In this document: one piece after another, positions 42,668 through 50,760 of the stretch
Layout of the letters: the number at the start of each line of letters is the position of its first letter
Numbering within the stretch: position 1 is the first letter of the stretch
Source of the DNA: Pseudomonadota bacterium
GTDB lineage: Bacteria > Pseudomonadota > Gammaproteobacteria > Burkholderiales > JABEVD01
Assembly (NCBI GenBank): GCA_021835845.1
Contig: JAKBJU010000006.1
Coordinates: forward strand, 59,706-123,705
Reading direction: 5' to 3'
DNA length: 64,000 nt
Translations under genes and position numbers: made by a program
The notes under the pieces: model-generated
What the model saw: only the letters and a program-made list of their open reading frames with translations
Databases searched by the model: none
What the model was told of the DNA's origin: nothing

Positions 42668-42973
42668 GAGGCAAATCGGCAATTGATCGTGACCGATCTT
42701 GTGTCTTGAGAAATGATAGGATTTTACAGATTTCGAATTGACATTCAAAGCTGTTTGATCGTCAATTCGATTCTATTAACAATCAGTTGGCTAACTGGAT
42801 AAAGCTGCCTTTCGAATGACCGAATCGCAGCGAGAATGAATGACTGCTAGTGGCACGGAGCACGTGTTCACCGAATTGAAAAGCTGACATTCAGGGCAAT
42901 CGGTGAATGAACGACGGGCTATCGGCAGCTTGCTAGCGAAGCAAACTACGTTCCGCTCGTTACTTCACGCGGA

Positions 42974-44923
42974 TCACTGGTCTTGCCAGTCTTCTGGAAC
43001 AAGCGCTGGCGGTTTTGTCCAGGGTTGTTCCACCAATGCTTCTTGGAACCATTGATCACGAAGATTTGCGTGCTCGGTAACTATCAACTGGAAACCTGGA
43101 ACATCCTCTTGGGTGAACTTCAGCAACAGCTCGAACAGTCGGCGCACCGCATCGAGATCGGCATCCATTTCCGTCTTCTGCACCGAGCCATCGGCATCCC
43201 TGTAGATCTGTTCGGACGGAAAGTAGACTTGGGTTGGTTGGTCGATCAGCAGGAAGCGCGGAATCGGCCGGTTGTTCTGCGCCGCGAACAGATGCAAGGC
43301 GAGCAGTGCCGACAGATGGTAGGCCAGATGATTTTCGCCGCCGCCGGTCCGGCTCATCGGCACAGAACGCTCGGGCCGATCGAAGATGATCGTCAACTGC
43401 GGCAGGTTGAGCCGTGCAGGGTAAGGAGCAAATTCGGCGTTGAACTTCTGGATGTATCTCGACACCTGTGCGGAGATGTTGTTGAGGATCGAGGTCAGTC
43501 GCTCGTTGCTGTCGTCGGCACCAATCTGTTCCTCAAGCTGCTTGACTTTATTGTTGAGACGACGATTCTCCGCTTCCAGTTTGGCAATATCCTCATTCGG
43601 GAGGAGCGTTTCCAAGAACAGGCTGATACGGCCGACCACGCGCGCGGCCGCGTTGTTGCGGGTGCCCATCTGGGCGATTACTTCGTTGGCCGAGATCGCC
43701 GCGGACAGTTCCACTTCCTTCTGCTTGATATGGCCCGCAATTCCGTCCGCCTTGCCAGTAAGCTCGGCCAGGTAGGCTTCGAGCTTGGGGCGCTGGCCGG
43801 TGGCGATGCGCAATTCCTTGTCGAGTGATTCCAATTCGTTGAGCAGGACGACGGCGACCGGAGACTCCAGCGCCAAGTTCCGTTCGCTGAACGGCCATTG
43901 CCACTCACCACTGTCGGGGTTCTTCGGCAGCGCCTTGATCGAAGCGAGCCGGTTTATCTGTTCGGCGGCCTCGTTTTCGTAGCCGCCTGCCCGTTTAGCG
44001 AACTGTCGCGCGGCGTCGATCCGGGCCTGAGTGTCGCGGCGATCTTGGCGCAACTGGGCTAGTTCATCCTCCAGAAGCGAAACGCGGCTACCATCGTCGT
44101 CTGGCACTGTTTCGGGCTTCCAAGACAGCGCCGACCTCAATGCCTCGATGACCCCGTCGGCATTCGGGTTCTCGTCGGTGTTGCCGATGACCCCTACCGT
44201 CTTTGCTTCCGAGTAGAGGCCGATAGCCTGTTCATGCGACGTGTCGACGGCGTCGCGCGCCTGTTCCAGCTTCTTATTGCTGATCGTCAAGTCCCGCTTC
44301 GCTATCCGCAACCTGGATTCGAGCTCGTAGCGGTTGTGGGAAGAAACCCCCAAAAGGATCGGAAGCGTGTCTCGGATTGTCTGTGCCGGGTTGTACTCGT
44401 CCTGGCGATAATTGAAAAGCTGATCCTTGTTGGCGACGAGCGTCTGCTTCTGGAAAAGATAGTAGAAAGTGTGTTTGATATTCGCGTCGTAGCTGTCGCG
44501 ACTGTGTTCCAGCGCGACATCAGTTCGGTTCTCTGGAATACCGAGTAGGCGCGACAGCAGTTCGGCGACGCTTTCATCGTCAGTGTTAACGACCAAGTCC
44601 TTGAACTCGGGCACCACCACCTGAGTCCCCCGTCGCAGCATTGCCATGCTACAGCTGGCAGCGCCGCCAAGTGGGAGTGGTTTGGCGATTAGCACCTGCT
44701 CCTTATCGAACTGATAGTTAACAGCGAACCAAGTCACCTTGTCAGTGATGACACCTTCGGCGACATGGAAGGATGAGCGCCCCATGCAGTATTCGATGAT
44801 GTCAGAGATAGCGGACTTGCCAGTTGAGGAGCGGCCGGTGATAACGTTGAGTCCGTCCACCTTAAACTGAATATCTCGGCGCTTACCGTCGTGGCTGTAG
44901 ATGTGGATGGATCTGATTTTCAT
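42974..44923 (-). CDS. ABC-3C system ATPase, DUF3732 (Rad50/SMC-like)
   Basis: 649 residues. Walker A GRSSTGKSAISDII lies near residue 30, a long coiled coil covers about 205-460, the ABC signature region is RTGGGENHLAYHLSALLALH near 525, and Walker B is RFLLIDQPTQVYFP. DUF3732 is the ATPase of the ABC-three-component conflict systems described by comparative genomics. Overlap with the middle-component gene is ATGA, and three genes form one operon. It probably senses or acts on foreign DNA or nucleoprotein; the mechanism is not established. Confidence 0.88.
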   Translation of the reverse strand: MKIRSIHIYSHDGKRRDIQFKVDGLNVITGRSSTGKSAISDIIEYCMGRSSFHVAEGVITDKVTWFAVNYQFDKEQVLIAKPLPLGGAASCSMAMLRRGTQVVVPEFKDLVVNTDDESVAELLSRLLGIPENRTDVALEHSRDSYDANIKHTFYYLFQKQTLVANKDQLFNYRQDEYNPAQTIRDTLPILLGVSSHNRYELESRLRIAKRDLTISNKKLEQARDAVDTSHEQAIGLYSEAKTVGVIGNTDENPNADGVIEALRSALSWKPETVPDDDGSRVSLLEDELAQLRQDRRDTQARIDAARQFAKRAGGYENEAAEQINRLASIKALPKNPDSGEWQWPFSERNLALESPVAVVLLNELESLDKELRIATGQRPKLEAYLAELTGKADGIAGHIKQKEVELSAAISANEVIAQMGTRNNAAARVVGRISLFLETLLPNEDIAKLEAENRRLNNKVKQLEEQIGADDSNERLTSILNNISAQVSRYIQKFNAEFAPYPARLNLPQLTIIFDRPERSVPMSRTGGGENHLAYHLSALLALHLFAAQNNRPIPRFLLIDQPTQVYFPSEQIYRDADGSVQKTEMDADLDAVRRLFELLLKFTQEDVPGFQLIVTEHANLRDQWFQEALVEQPWTKPPALVPEDWQDQ

Positions 44924-45408
44924 GGACGAATCCCGAGAGTCGTGTAAACAGTCGCCCTGTCGGCGATGCGTGCGAATTCTTTTCCTACGATGCGCGCCAC
45001 TTTCTGACAGGAGACGGTTTCGGCGGTTCCATCGACGGTCTTGCGCACCTTCTGGGGAACAGTCTGGATACGACCGTCTTCCACGACAGCGATGCAGCCT
45101 CTTTCCATTAGCAGACCGAACCCCTCGAAGGCATACGGCAGCATCTGCGTAACCCGGTCGGCGAAGCCCACCATAAGTTGCTGGTTCTTCTCCGCAGTCT
45201 TGAGCAGGTAGCTGCGCGGACTGCTGGCGATCACCTCACGCGAATCCTTGTGTAGGCACAGGGGCAGCACAAGCAGCGTCAGCGAGAAGGGCATGCCGCG
45301 GGCGTCTTCTTCCTCATAGCCGTGCAGGGCACGGGACAAAACCAAACCGCAGAACGCAGGGTTGAACAGGTTCCGGATCTCGAAGGGGCGCTGATCCCAT
45401 CGCTTCAC
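44920..45408 (-). CDS. ABC-3C system middle component
   Basis: 162 residues. The N terminus RPFEIRNLFNPAFCGLVLSRAL and the ending VARIVGKEFARIADRATVYTTLGIRP are typical of the small helical middle component that links the ATPase to the effector in ABC-3C systems. It overlaps both neighbours by four bases (ATGA), so all three proteins are coupled. Confidence 0.84.
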   Translation of the reverse strand: MKRWDQRPFEIRNLFNPAFCGLVLSRALHGYEEEDARGMPFSLTLLVLPLCLHKDSREVIASSPRSYLLKTAEKNQQLMVGFADRVTQMLPYAFEGFGLLMERGCIAVVEDGRIQTVPQKVRKTVDGTAETVSCQKVARIVGKEFARIADRATVYTTLGIRP

Positions 45409-46628
45409 GAGGCCACCCCCAGCACCTCGCCAAGACGATCGAGGAATCTGGGATGCCAGTAGACCTTGGGTTCTGGCGTGGCATCCGCCAGGATGTGGAA
45501 GCTGCCGCGAAGGACATAGGGCTCCGTCACCTGTGCGCGGATGCGTAGGGATTCGATCTTCCCGGTCTCAAATTCTGCCCAGTTATAGAGAGCGGCGCCG
45601 GCTTCGCGCAGTGCATCTTCCGCGCTGTCGTCCTTCAGCTTCTCGAAAGCGACATCCTTGTAGCGACCCCACTCATCGGCGAGGCGATCTTCGTACTCCT
45701 CGACCTCTCCCAACGCAAGCAGGTTCTCGCGCGCCCAAGCCGACCGTTGTTCGAAAGCCCGGTAATAATCCAGAATCGCACTCCTGATCCGATTCGAAGA
45801 AATACCGATTTCGCGCAATTGAGCCACGAACAGGCGCGGGTCGGCATCAGTGTTGATCTCGTCAGTGGGCACCTTTCCACGGAAGGTGATAGGCAGGTTG
45901 TCTGCCTTGTATTCCTCGGCGAAGTTCGAGAGTTTGTCCGACACCTCGTAACCGAAGATCGCTTCCGGCCTGGCGCCAGTCAACTGTTTGATCACGGCAT
46001 CGGTCCACCAGCCCTCAAGCCGCTCGAAGACGAACTCGCGGTGCTCGCGCCGGATACTTCGCATGTATTTGTCCTTTATGAGCACCGGGAGCTCGTCGAT
46101 GCGAGGGCTACCATCGAGAATTAGGATGCGTTCGAGAAAATCCTGCTTCTCGGGTTCGCTCAGCTCGTTAAAAGCTGTGGCGATCTGCGCGATAAGTTTT
46201 GATGCGGATCCGGCAAGAGCGGCATCGGCAAGTTCGGTCAGCGTTGTCACATCGATGGAGACGACGGGCTGATCGGGGAGAAAACGGGCTAGGAATGAGC
46301 CGCTCGACACCGTGCCGGTGGTGAACAGGAAGAACCGCAAGTTTGATGTAGCGCGGCCATCCCGCTTGTACCGCGTCAACCAGATGTTGACGGACTTCCA
46401 GAAATCCGTCGACAGGTCGGTCAGCCGATCGCCGATCGCCTTATGTTTGAGTGATGCCAAGGATTTGCCGCCGTCGCCGTCGATGAAGTCGAGGTCGTCG
46501 TCCTTTTCCAGGAAGATGGCAGTGTCTTCCGGTAGTTGGAGCAATTGGAGCAGGGCGAGACGCGCTTGATAGATGTATCCCAAGCCTTGCTCGCCAGCTG
46601 AGAATTGGTCAGTAGTTTTTCCTGTCAT
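45405..46628 (-). CDS. ABC-3C system effector/C-terminal-domain component (nuclease-like N terminus)
   Basis: 407 residues, first gene of the operon. The N terminus AGEQGLGYIYQARLALLQLL, then FLEKDDDLDF and SLASLKHK, has the E...D...K order of a PD-(D/E)XK-like nuclease domain (Cap4-type layout); that is a pattern reading, not an alignment. The remaining helical part matches the ABC-3C C-terminal-domain protein. It probably is the effector that harms DNA when the system is triggered. Confidence 0.8.
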   Translation of the reverse strand: MTGKTTDQFSAGEQGLGYIYQARLALLQLLQLPEDTAIFLEKDDDLDFIDGDGGKSLASLKHKAIGDRLTDLSTDFWKSVNIWLTRYKRDGRATSNLRFFLFTTGTVSSGSFLARFLPDQPVVSIDVTTLTELADAALAGSASKLIAQIATAFNELSEPEKQDFLERILILDGSPRIDELPVLIKDKYMRSIRREHREFVFERLEGWWTDAVIKQLTGARPEAIFGYEVSDKLSNFAEEYKADNLPITFRGKVPTDEINTDADPRLFVAQLREIGISSNRIRSAILDYYRAFEQRSAWARENLLALGEVEEYEDRLADEWGRYKDVAFEKLKDDSAEDALREAGAALYNWAEFETGKIESLRIRAQVTEPYVLRGSFHILADATPEPKVYWHPRFLDRLGEVLGVAS

Positions 46629-47200
46629 CGGCTCAATAGCTACTTAGCATGAGTACACCATCAGCGACGTTACCTTCTTGTCGGCATTATGAAAAGCGCT
46701 TTATTGCAGCCGCAAACCACCAGTGAGCGCAGCCACGGCGCTTCCGGCAGTCGGACTTAACGGCGGTACTATGGGAATTGTAAGCTTGTGGGCGGCGATG
46801 TCAACGGCAACTGCATGATTAGAATGAGTATAAACACAAATTGGGCTGAACCAGCGATCCAGAGTAGGCGCTTTGACTTTGTATTTCCAAGCCAACCACT
46901 CAGATTGTACGAAGGGGCAGCTATCCGACGCATTGCCGTCTGAGGTAACCAGTAACATGAAGGGCCGGAATGGCCGAGATGTTGACGGTGAGTAGTCGCA
47001 GGGAGCGCGCTCTGTCCAGACACTTTGCGCTTCTTGACTGGAAGTTAAATGACTTCCGGAAAGGCCGGAGGCTTATTGGATGAGCGCCTCAAAGGCACCA
47101 GCAACCCCGTGAACCGCCCAAAGCGGCTATCCCCTTGCCGTCGGAGACAGCCAAGAACGTGATGCTCAACGGCAAGTTGCACGATTCCCGCCTTTGCCGC
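46629..47200. other. Upstream region of the ABC-3C operon, no gene seen
   Basis: 572 bp between the ABC-3C operon and the integrase. The short ORFs at 46701 and 46769 look random. The 70 bp next to the operon should contain its promoter, but I see no clear -35/-10 pair or operator. Confidence 0.4.
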
Positions 47201-48460
47201 TCAAGCGGGTTTCCTGAAGGGAATCACGGCAGCTCCGGCCTTCAGGCTATCCAGATAATCGGACCATTCCTGCATCATCTTTCGGCGCTCCGGAAGATAC
47301 ATTTTGTGCTGCTCCCTCTTGTAGGCCGCCTTCACCCTGTTCTGCTCTTCATGTGCCAGCTGGCGCTCAAGCCATTCCTGACGATACCCCATATTGTCGA
47401 GGATCGTGGACGCCATGGCCCTGAAGCCGTGGGGCGTCATCTCTTCTCCAGTCCATCCAAGCCTGCGCATCGCTGAGCGGATGGCATTGTCAGACATCGG
47501 GCGGTTCTTGTCCCGCGCCCCAGGAAAGACAAATTTGTCATTTCCGGTGAGAGGCTGGATTTCTTTCAGCAGCTCTAATGCCTGACTGCTCAGGGGAACC
47601 AAGTGAGGCGCCTGGGTCTTCTTGCCCATCTTGTGGCCCGAAGGCGGAATGGTCAGAATCGCGTCGTCGAAATCGATCCAGTCCCACTGCATTTTTCTGA
47701 GTTCGCCGGGCCGAAGAAAGAGGCGAGGGGCCAATGCAAATGCGCAACGAACCACAATAGTCTTTCCGTAATAGCCGTCGATGTCCCTGAGCAGATCGCC
47801 GACTTTTTTCGGATCGGTTACTGCTGCGAAATGTTTGTCCTTTCTGTAGGGCGGCAGTGCGCCCTTCAGGTCTCCGCTCGGATCGCGTTCCGCAAGGCCG
47901 CTTGCCACTGCGTACCGGAATATCCGGCCGCATTCCGACAGCGCTCTGTGCGCTGTCTCGAGAGCCCCTCGAGCCTCGATACGCCGCATGACGGACAGGA
48001 GTTCGGGGGCTGTGATTTCACTGATCGGACGCTTTCCTATCCACGGTAGAACATCCTTTTCGAGCCGTCCGAGGATCTTGCTCGAGTGGTTTTCAGCCCA
48101 GTCGTTGCTCTTGCTGAACTTCTCGAACCATTCACGGGCAACCGTTTCGAAATTGTTTCCCTGCGCAACGTCGACTTCGATCCTGGCTGCCTTTTCAGCC
48201 TTCTTCTCGGCCATCGGATCGACGCCCTTCCGTATCCTGGCCTTGGCCTCGAATGTCTTTTCCCTGGCTTCCTTTAGGGGTACTTCGGGGTACTGGCCGA
48301 ATGAGAGGAGCTTTTCTTTCCCCTCGAACCTGTATTTCATCCGCCACAGCTTGCTGCCTGTTGTCTTGACAAGAAGATAGAGTCCATCGCCATCAGAGAG
48401 CTTGAAGTCCCTGTCTGCGGCTTTTGCGGCCTGAACGGCCTTGTCGGTGAGCTTTCCCAT
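47201..48460 (-). CDS. P4-type tyrosine integrase of the island
   Basis: 419 residues from the ATG at 48460; the track start 12 bases upstream is a TTG. The N-terminal DUF4102 arm-binding domain (KLTDKAVQAAKAADRDFKLS) is followed by the core-binding domain and a catalytic domain with FLRPGELR (Arg I), TPHGFRAMA (His-x-x-Arg), LAHEEQ and the nucleophile in KAAYKRE. All catalytic residues are present, so it may be active. It points away from tRNA-Met, 178 bp from the tRNA 3' end, the usual arrangement for such elements. Confidence 0.93.
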   Translation of the reverse strand: MGKLTDKAVQAAKAADRDFKLSDGDGLYLLVKTTGSKLWRMKYRFEGKEKLLSFGQYPEVPLKEAREKTFEAKARIRKGVDPMAEKKAEKAARIEVDVAQGNNFETVAREWFEKFSKSNDWAENHSSKILGRLEKDVLPWIGKRPISEITAPELLSVMRRIEARGALETAHRALSECGRIFRYAVASGLAERDPSGDLKGALPPYRKDKHFAAVTDPKKVGDLLRDIDGYYGKTIVVRCAFALAPRLFLRPGELRKMQWDWIDFDDAILTIPPSGHKMGKKTQAPHLVPLSSQALELLKEIQPLTGNDKFVFPGARDKNRPMSDNAIRSAMRRLGWTGEEMTPHGFRAMASTILDNMGYRQEWLERQLAHEEQNRVKAAYKREQHKMYLPERRKMMQEWSDYLDSLKAGAAVIPFRKPA

Positions 48461-48461
48461 T

Positions 48462-48513
48462 GATACCCCCAAAGATTCGGAATTGAATATTGGATACCCC
48501 TAAAGGTACCCCC
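48462..48513. repeat. Integrase arm-type direct repeats, right end
   Basis: GATACCCCC (48462), GGATACCCC (48492) and GGTACCCCC (48506), the same words and orientation as at 29115-29135. They overlap the integrase start region, so integrase binding could also regulate its own expression. Confidence 0.52.
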
Positions 48514-48552
48514 GAGGCGGTCCGGAAGTCAACGGAATCGGTCGGAATCCGT

Positions 48553-48598
48553 CGGAAAACAAAAAACCGGAAACCAGCATAAGCACTTGTTTCCGGTT
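48553..48598 (-). terminator. Terminator downstream of tRNA-Met
   Basis: AACCGGAAAC and GTTTCCGGTT form a perfect 10-bp stem with a 14-base loop; on the minus strand it is followed by TTTTTTGTTTT. It ends the tRNA transcript about 40 bases after its 3' end and lies on the island side, replacing the original terminator left at 29025. Confidence 0.82.
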
Positions 48599-48638
48599 AT
48601 TATTTCCGATTGATTCACAAGGGATCAATTGGATCAAA

Positions 48639-48715
48639 TGGTGGTGATAGGTGGACTTGAACCACCGACCCCAGCGTTATGAGTGCTGTGCTCTAACCAA
48701 CTGAGCTATATCACC
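48639..48715 (-). tRNA. tRNA-Met (anticodon CAT, elongator type)
   Basis: 77 bases including an encoded CCA. Acceptor GGTGATA pairs with TATCACC. The D-arm GCTCAGTTGGTTAGAGC, anticodon loop CTCATAA and T-arm GGTGG-TTCAAGT-CCACC are all intact. The anticodon stem has one A-C mismatch next to the loop. The elongator type is inferred from resemblance to E. coli tRNA-Met (CTCATAA loop) and from the paired acceptor end. An island integrase lies at its 3' side. Confidence 0.9.
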
Positions 48716-48728
48716 GTTGCTGAAACAA

Positions 48729-48754
48729 AAAAGCTGCGATACCGGGCAGCTTTT
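48729..48754 (-). terminator. Hairpin with U-run upstream of tRNA-Met
   Basis: AAAAGCTGC and GCAGCTTTT form a 9-bp stem around an 8-base loop; on the minus strand it is followed by TTTTTT. It looks like a terminator for a minus-strand gene to the right, but none exists, since the neighbour there is on the plus strand. It may be a remnant of a lost gene. Confidence 0.5.
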
Positions 48755-48811
48755 CTGTAAATTCATCAAGTGTGGTATGTTAACGATTTTCTCCGGTTCT
48801 TTCAAGATCAC

Positions 48812-49957
48812 ATGGATTATGACGTCGTCATCGTGGGCGGCGGCCTCGTCGGAGCGAGCCTCGCGCTTTCGCTGAAGGAGAGCGGCCTGAGGCTCGCGCT
48901 CGTCGAAGCGAGGCCCCCTCTGTTCGATGCCGCAGGCTGGGACAGCAGGATCTACGCGATCAGCCCCGGCTCCGCCTCATTCCTCGGGCGCGGCTGGGAA
49001 AGGGCTGACAGTTCCAGAATCAACCCGGTGCGGGAAATGCGCATCTTCGGCGACGACGCTTCCTCCGAACTCAGGTTCAGCGCGGAGGAGGCGGGGCTTC
49101 CCGAACTCGCGCATATCGTCGAGAGCGGGAATCTGCTGCGGGGCATGATGCAGGCAATCGGCACCCCCGAAAACCTCGAGGTATATTGCCCCGCTTCCTG
49201 CAAGGGCCTCCTCTGGACGGATGCCGGGGTCGAGCTCGACCTCGGGGAAGAAAAGCTGCATTCTAAGCTGGTCGTGGGCGCGGACGGGGCCAAATCCTGG
49301 CTGCGTTCCCATGCGGGATTCGAAATCAACCCCAGACCCTACAAGCAGAGCGCGATCGTGGCCAATTTCGAATGCGAAAAGCCGCACTTGGACACCGCAT
49401 GGCAATGGTTCAGGAAGGACGGCATTCTCGCCCTGCTGCCGATGCCGGGAAACCGCGTATCCCTGGTGTGGTCGGTATGGTCGGACGAAGCCGAGAGGCT
49501 GCTGGCTGAGCCGGATTTTCCGGAGCTCGTCGCCGAAGCCTCCTTTCGCAGGCTCGGGGAGCTCAAAATGATCACCGCCCCTGCGGCATTTCCGCTGCGC
49601 CTGATGCGGGTGGATTCCCTGGTGAAGCCCAGGGTCGCCTTGATCGGGGATGCGGCCCACAACACCCATCCGCTCGCGGGGCAGGGGGTCAATCTGGGGT
49701 TCAGGGATGCGCGCGAATTGTCCACGGTATTGCTCGAACGCGGGCCGCAGAAGGACTGCGGCGATTACCCCCTGCTGCGCCGCTTCGATCGGGCAAGGCG
49801 CGAGGACATCCTTTCCATGCAGACCACCACCGACCTGCTGCAGAAGCTTTTCAACAACGAAATTCCCGGCCTGTCCCTCATCAGGAATGCCGGACTCAGA
49901 ATGGTCGAAGGTCAGACCTGGATCAAGAACGCACTGATCCAGCATGCCCTCGCCTGA
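48812..49957 (+). CDS. UbiH/UbiF-type FAD-dependent monooxygenase
   Basis: 381 residues from MDYDVVIVGGGLVGASLALS, the FAD GxGxxG fingerprint; the track start 14 codons upstream is not protein-like. The second FAD motif is VALIGDAAHNTHPLAGQGVNLGF, diagnostic for the UbiH/UbiF/VisC/Coq6 family. It hydroxylates the ring of a ubiquinone precursor; which position cannot be told from sequence. The DsbC gene follows at 19 bp. Confidence 0.88.
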   Translation: MDYDVVIVGGGLVGASLALSLKESGLRLALVEARPPLFDAAGWDSRIYAISPGSASFLGRGWERADSSRINPVREMRIFGDDASSELRFSAEEAGLPELAHIVESGNLLRGMMQAIGTPENLEVYCPASCKGLLWTDAGVELDLGEEKLHSKLVVGADGAKSWLRSHAGFEINPRPYKQSAIVANFECEKPHLDTAWQWFRKDGILALLPMPGNRVSLVWSVWSDEAERLLAEPDFPELVAEASFRRLGELKMITAPAAFPLRLMRVDSLVKPRVALIGDAAHNTHPLAGQGVNLGFRDARELSTVLLERGPQKDCGDYPLLRRFDRARREDILSMQTTTDLLQKLFNNEIPGLSLIRNAGLRMVEGQTWIKNALIQHALA

Positions 49958-49976
49958 TTTAACCTTAGGAAAACCG

Positions 49977-50687
49977 ATGAAGAAACTGTTCGCACGCCTT
50001 GCCCTGACCGCCCTTCTCGCCTCCAACCTCGCGCATGCCGACGTGGCCAGCGTGAAGGCTGCGATGCAGAAAAAATTCCCCAGGGAAAAGATCATCGAAG
50101 TAGTCAAGACGCCCTATTCCGGATTGTACGAAGTCGCCTTCGGAGACAGCATCGTCTATACCGACGAAAACCTGAGCTTCCTCTTCTCCGGCAGCATCTA
50201 CGACATGAAGACCATGCAGAACGTGACGGAAGCGCGGGCGAAGAAGCTCTACGCGATCAAGTTCGATTCCCTCCCCTTCCAGTACGCCCTCAAGGAAGTG
50301 AAGGGCAACGGCAAGCGCAGGATCGCGATCTTCACCGACCCCAACTGCCCTTTCTGCAAGCGCCTGGAAAAGGAAATGCAGCATGTCGACAATGTCACCG
50401 TGTACAGCTTCGTCCTGGCGATACTGCCCGGCTCGCCCGAGAAGGCGAAGAACATCTGGTGTTCTCCCGACCCCGGCAAAGCGTTGCGCAACGCGCTCCT
50501 CGACGGCATCACGCCCCCGAAGGCCAAGCCCTGCGACACCCGCGCCCTCGCCGAAGTGTCCAGACTCGCCGAGAAGCTCAGAATCAACGGCACCCCTGCC
50601 ATCGTTTTCGAGGACGGCACGATGAACCCCGGCCTCATGCCTGCAGACGAGATCGACAGGCAGCTGACCGAATCGGCGAAGAAGTAG
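49977..50687 (+). CDS. dsbC: Thiol:disulfide isomerase DsbC
   Basis: 236 residues from the ATG after TTAGGAAAACC, with a signal peptide (KKLFARLALTALLASNLAHA). N-terminal dimerisation domain, then a thioredoxin fold with active-site CPFC in FTDPNCPFCKRLEKE, the DsbC-typical IWCSPDP and cis-proline in NGTPAIVF. A periplasmic homodimer that corrects wrong disulfides. The track's start lies 11 codons upstream, inside the preceding gene. Confidence 0.9.
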   Translation: MKKLFARLALTALLASNLAHADVASVKAAMQKKFPREKIIEVVKTPYSGLYEVAFGDSIVYTDENLSFLFSGSIYDMKTMQNVTEARAKKLYAIKFDSLPFQYALKEVKGNGKRRIAIFTDPNCPFCKRLEKEMQHVDNVTVYSFVLAILPGSPEKAKNIWCSPDPGKALRNALLDGITPPKAKPCDTRALAEVSRLAEKLRINGTPAIVFEDGTMNPGLMPADEIDRQLTESAKK

Positions 50688-50760
50688 GCATCGCACCGCT
50701 CGGGAGTTTTTGCGATAGAAATGCACGAACCGCCAATTCAATCCAGGTGAAATTTCGCGG

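Larger units (their letters stand above)
29050..48638. mobile_element. Genomic island integrated in tRNA-Met(CAT)
   Basis: The proposed borders are the tRNA-Met 3' end (48639) with an adjacent P4-type integrase, and at the far side a degenerate copy of the tRNA 3' region (GATAGGTG, two changed bases, CTTGAAC) next to an orphan terminator. ATACCCCC repeats occur just inside both borders. The interior holds AlpA, HTH regulators, nuclease, metal efflux and ABC-3C genes and long non-coding stretches, while both flanks are core genes. No capsid, portal or conjugation genes are seen, so it may be a satellite-like or mobilisable element, or a decayed one. Confidence 0.72.

Noticed and set aside
46701-47023. 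85-aa and 84-aa ORFs between integrase and ABC-3C operon
   Set aside because: They overlap in different frames, have no ribosome binding site and no recognisable pattern.
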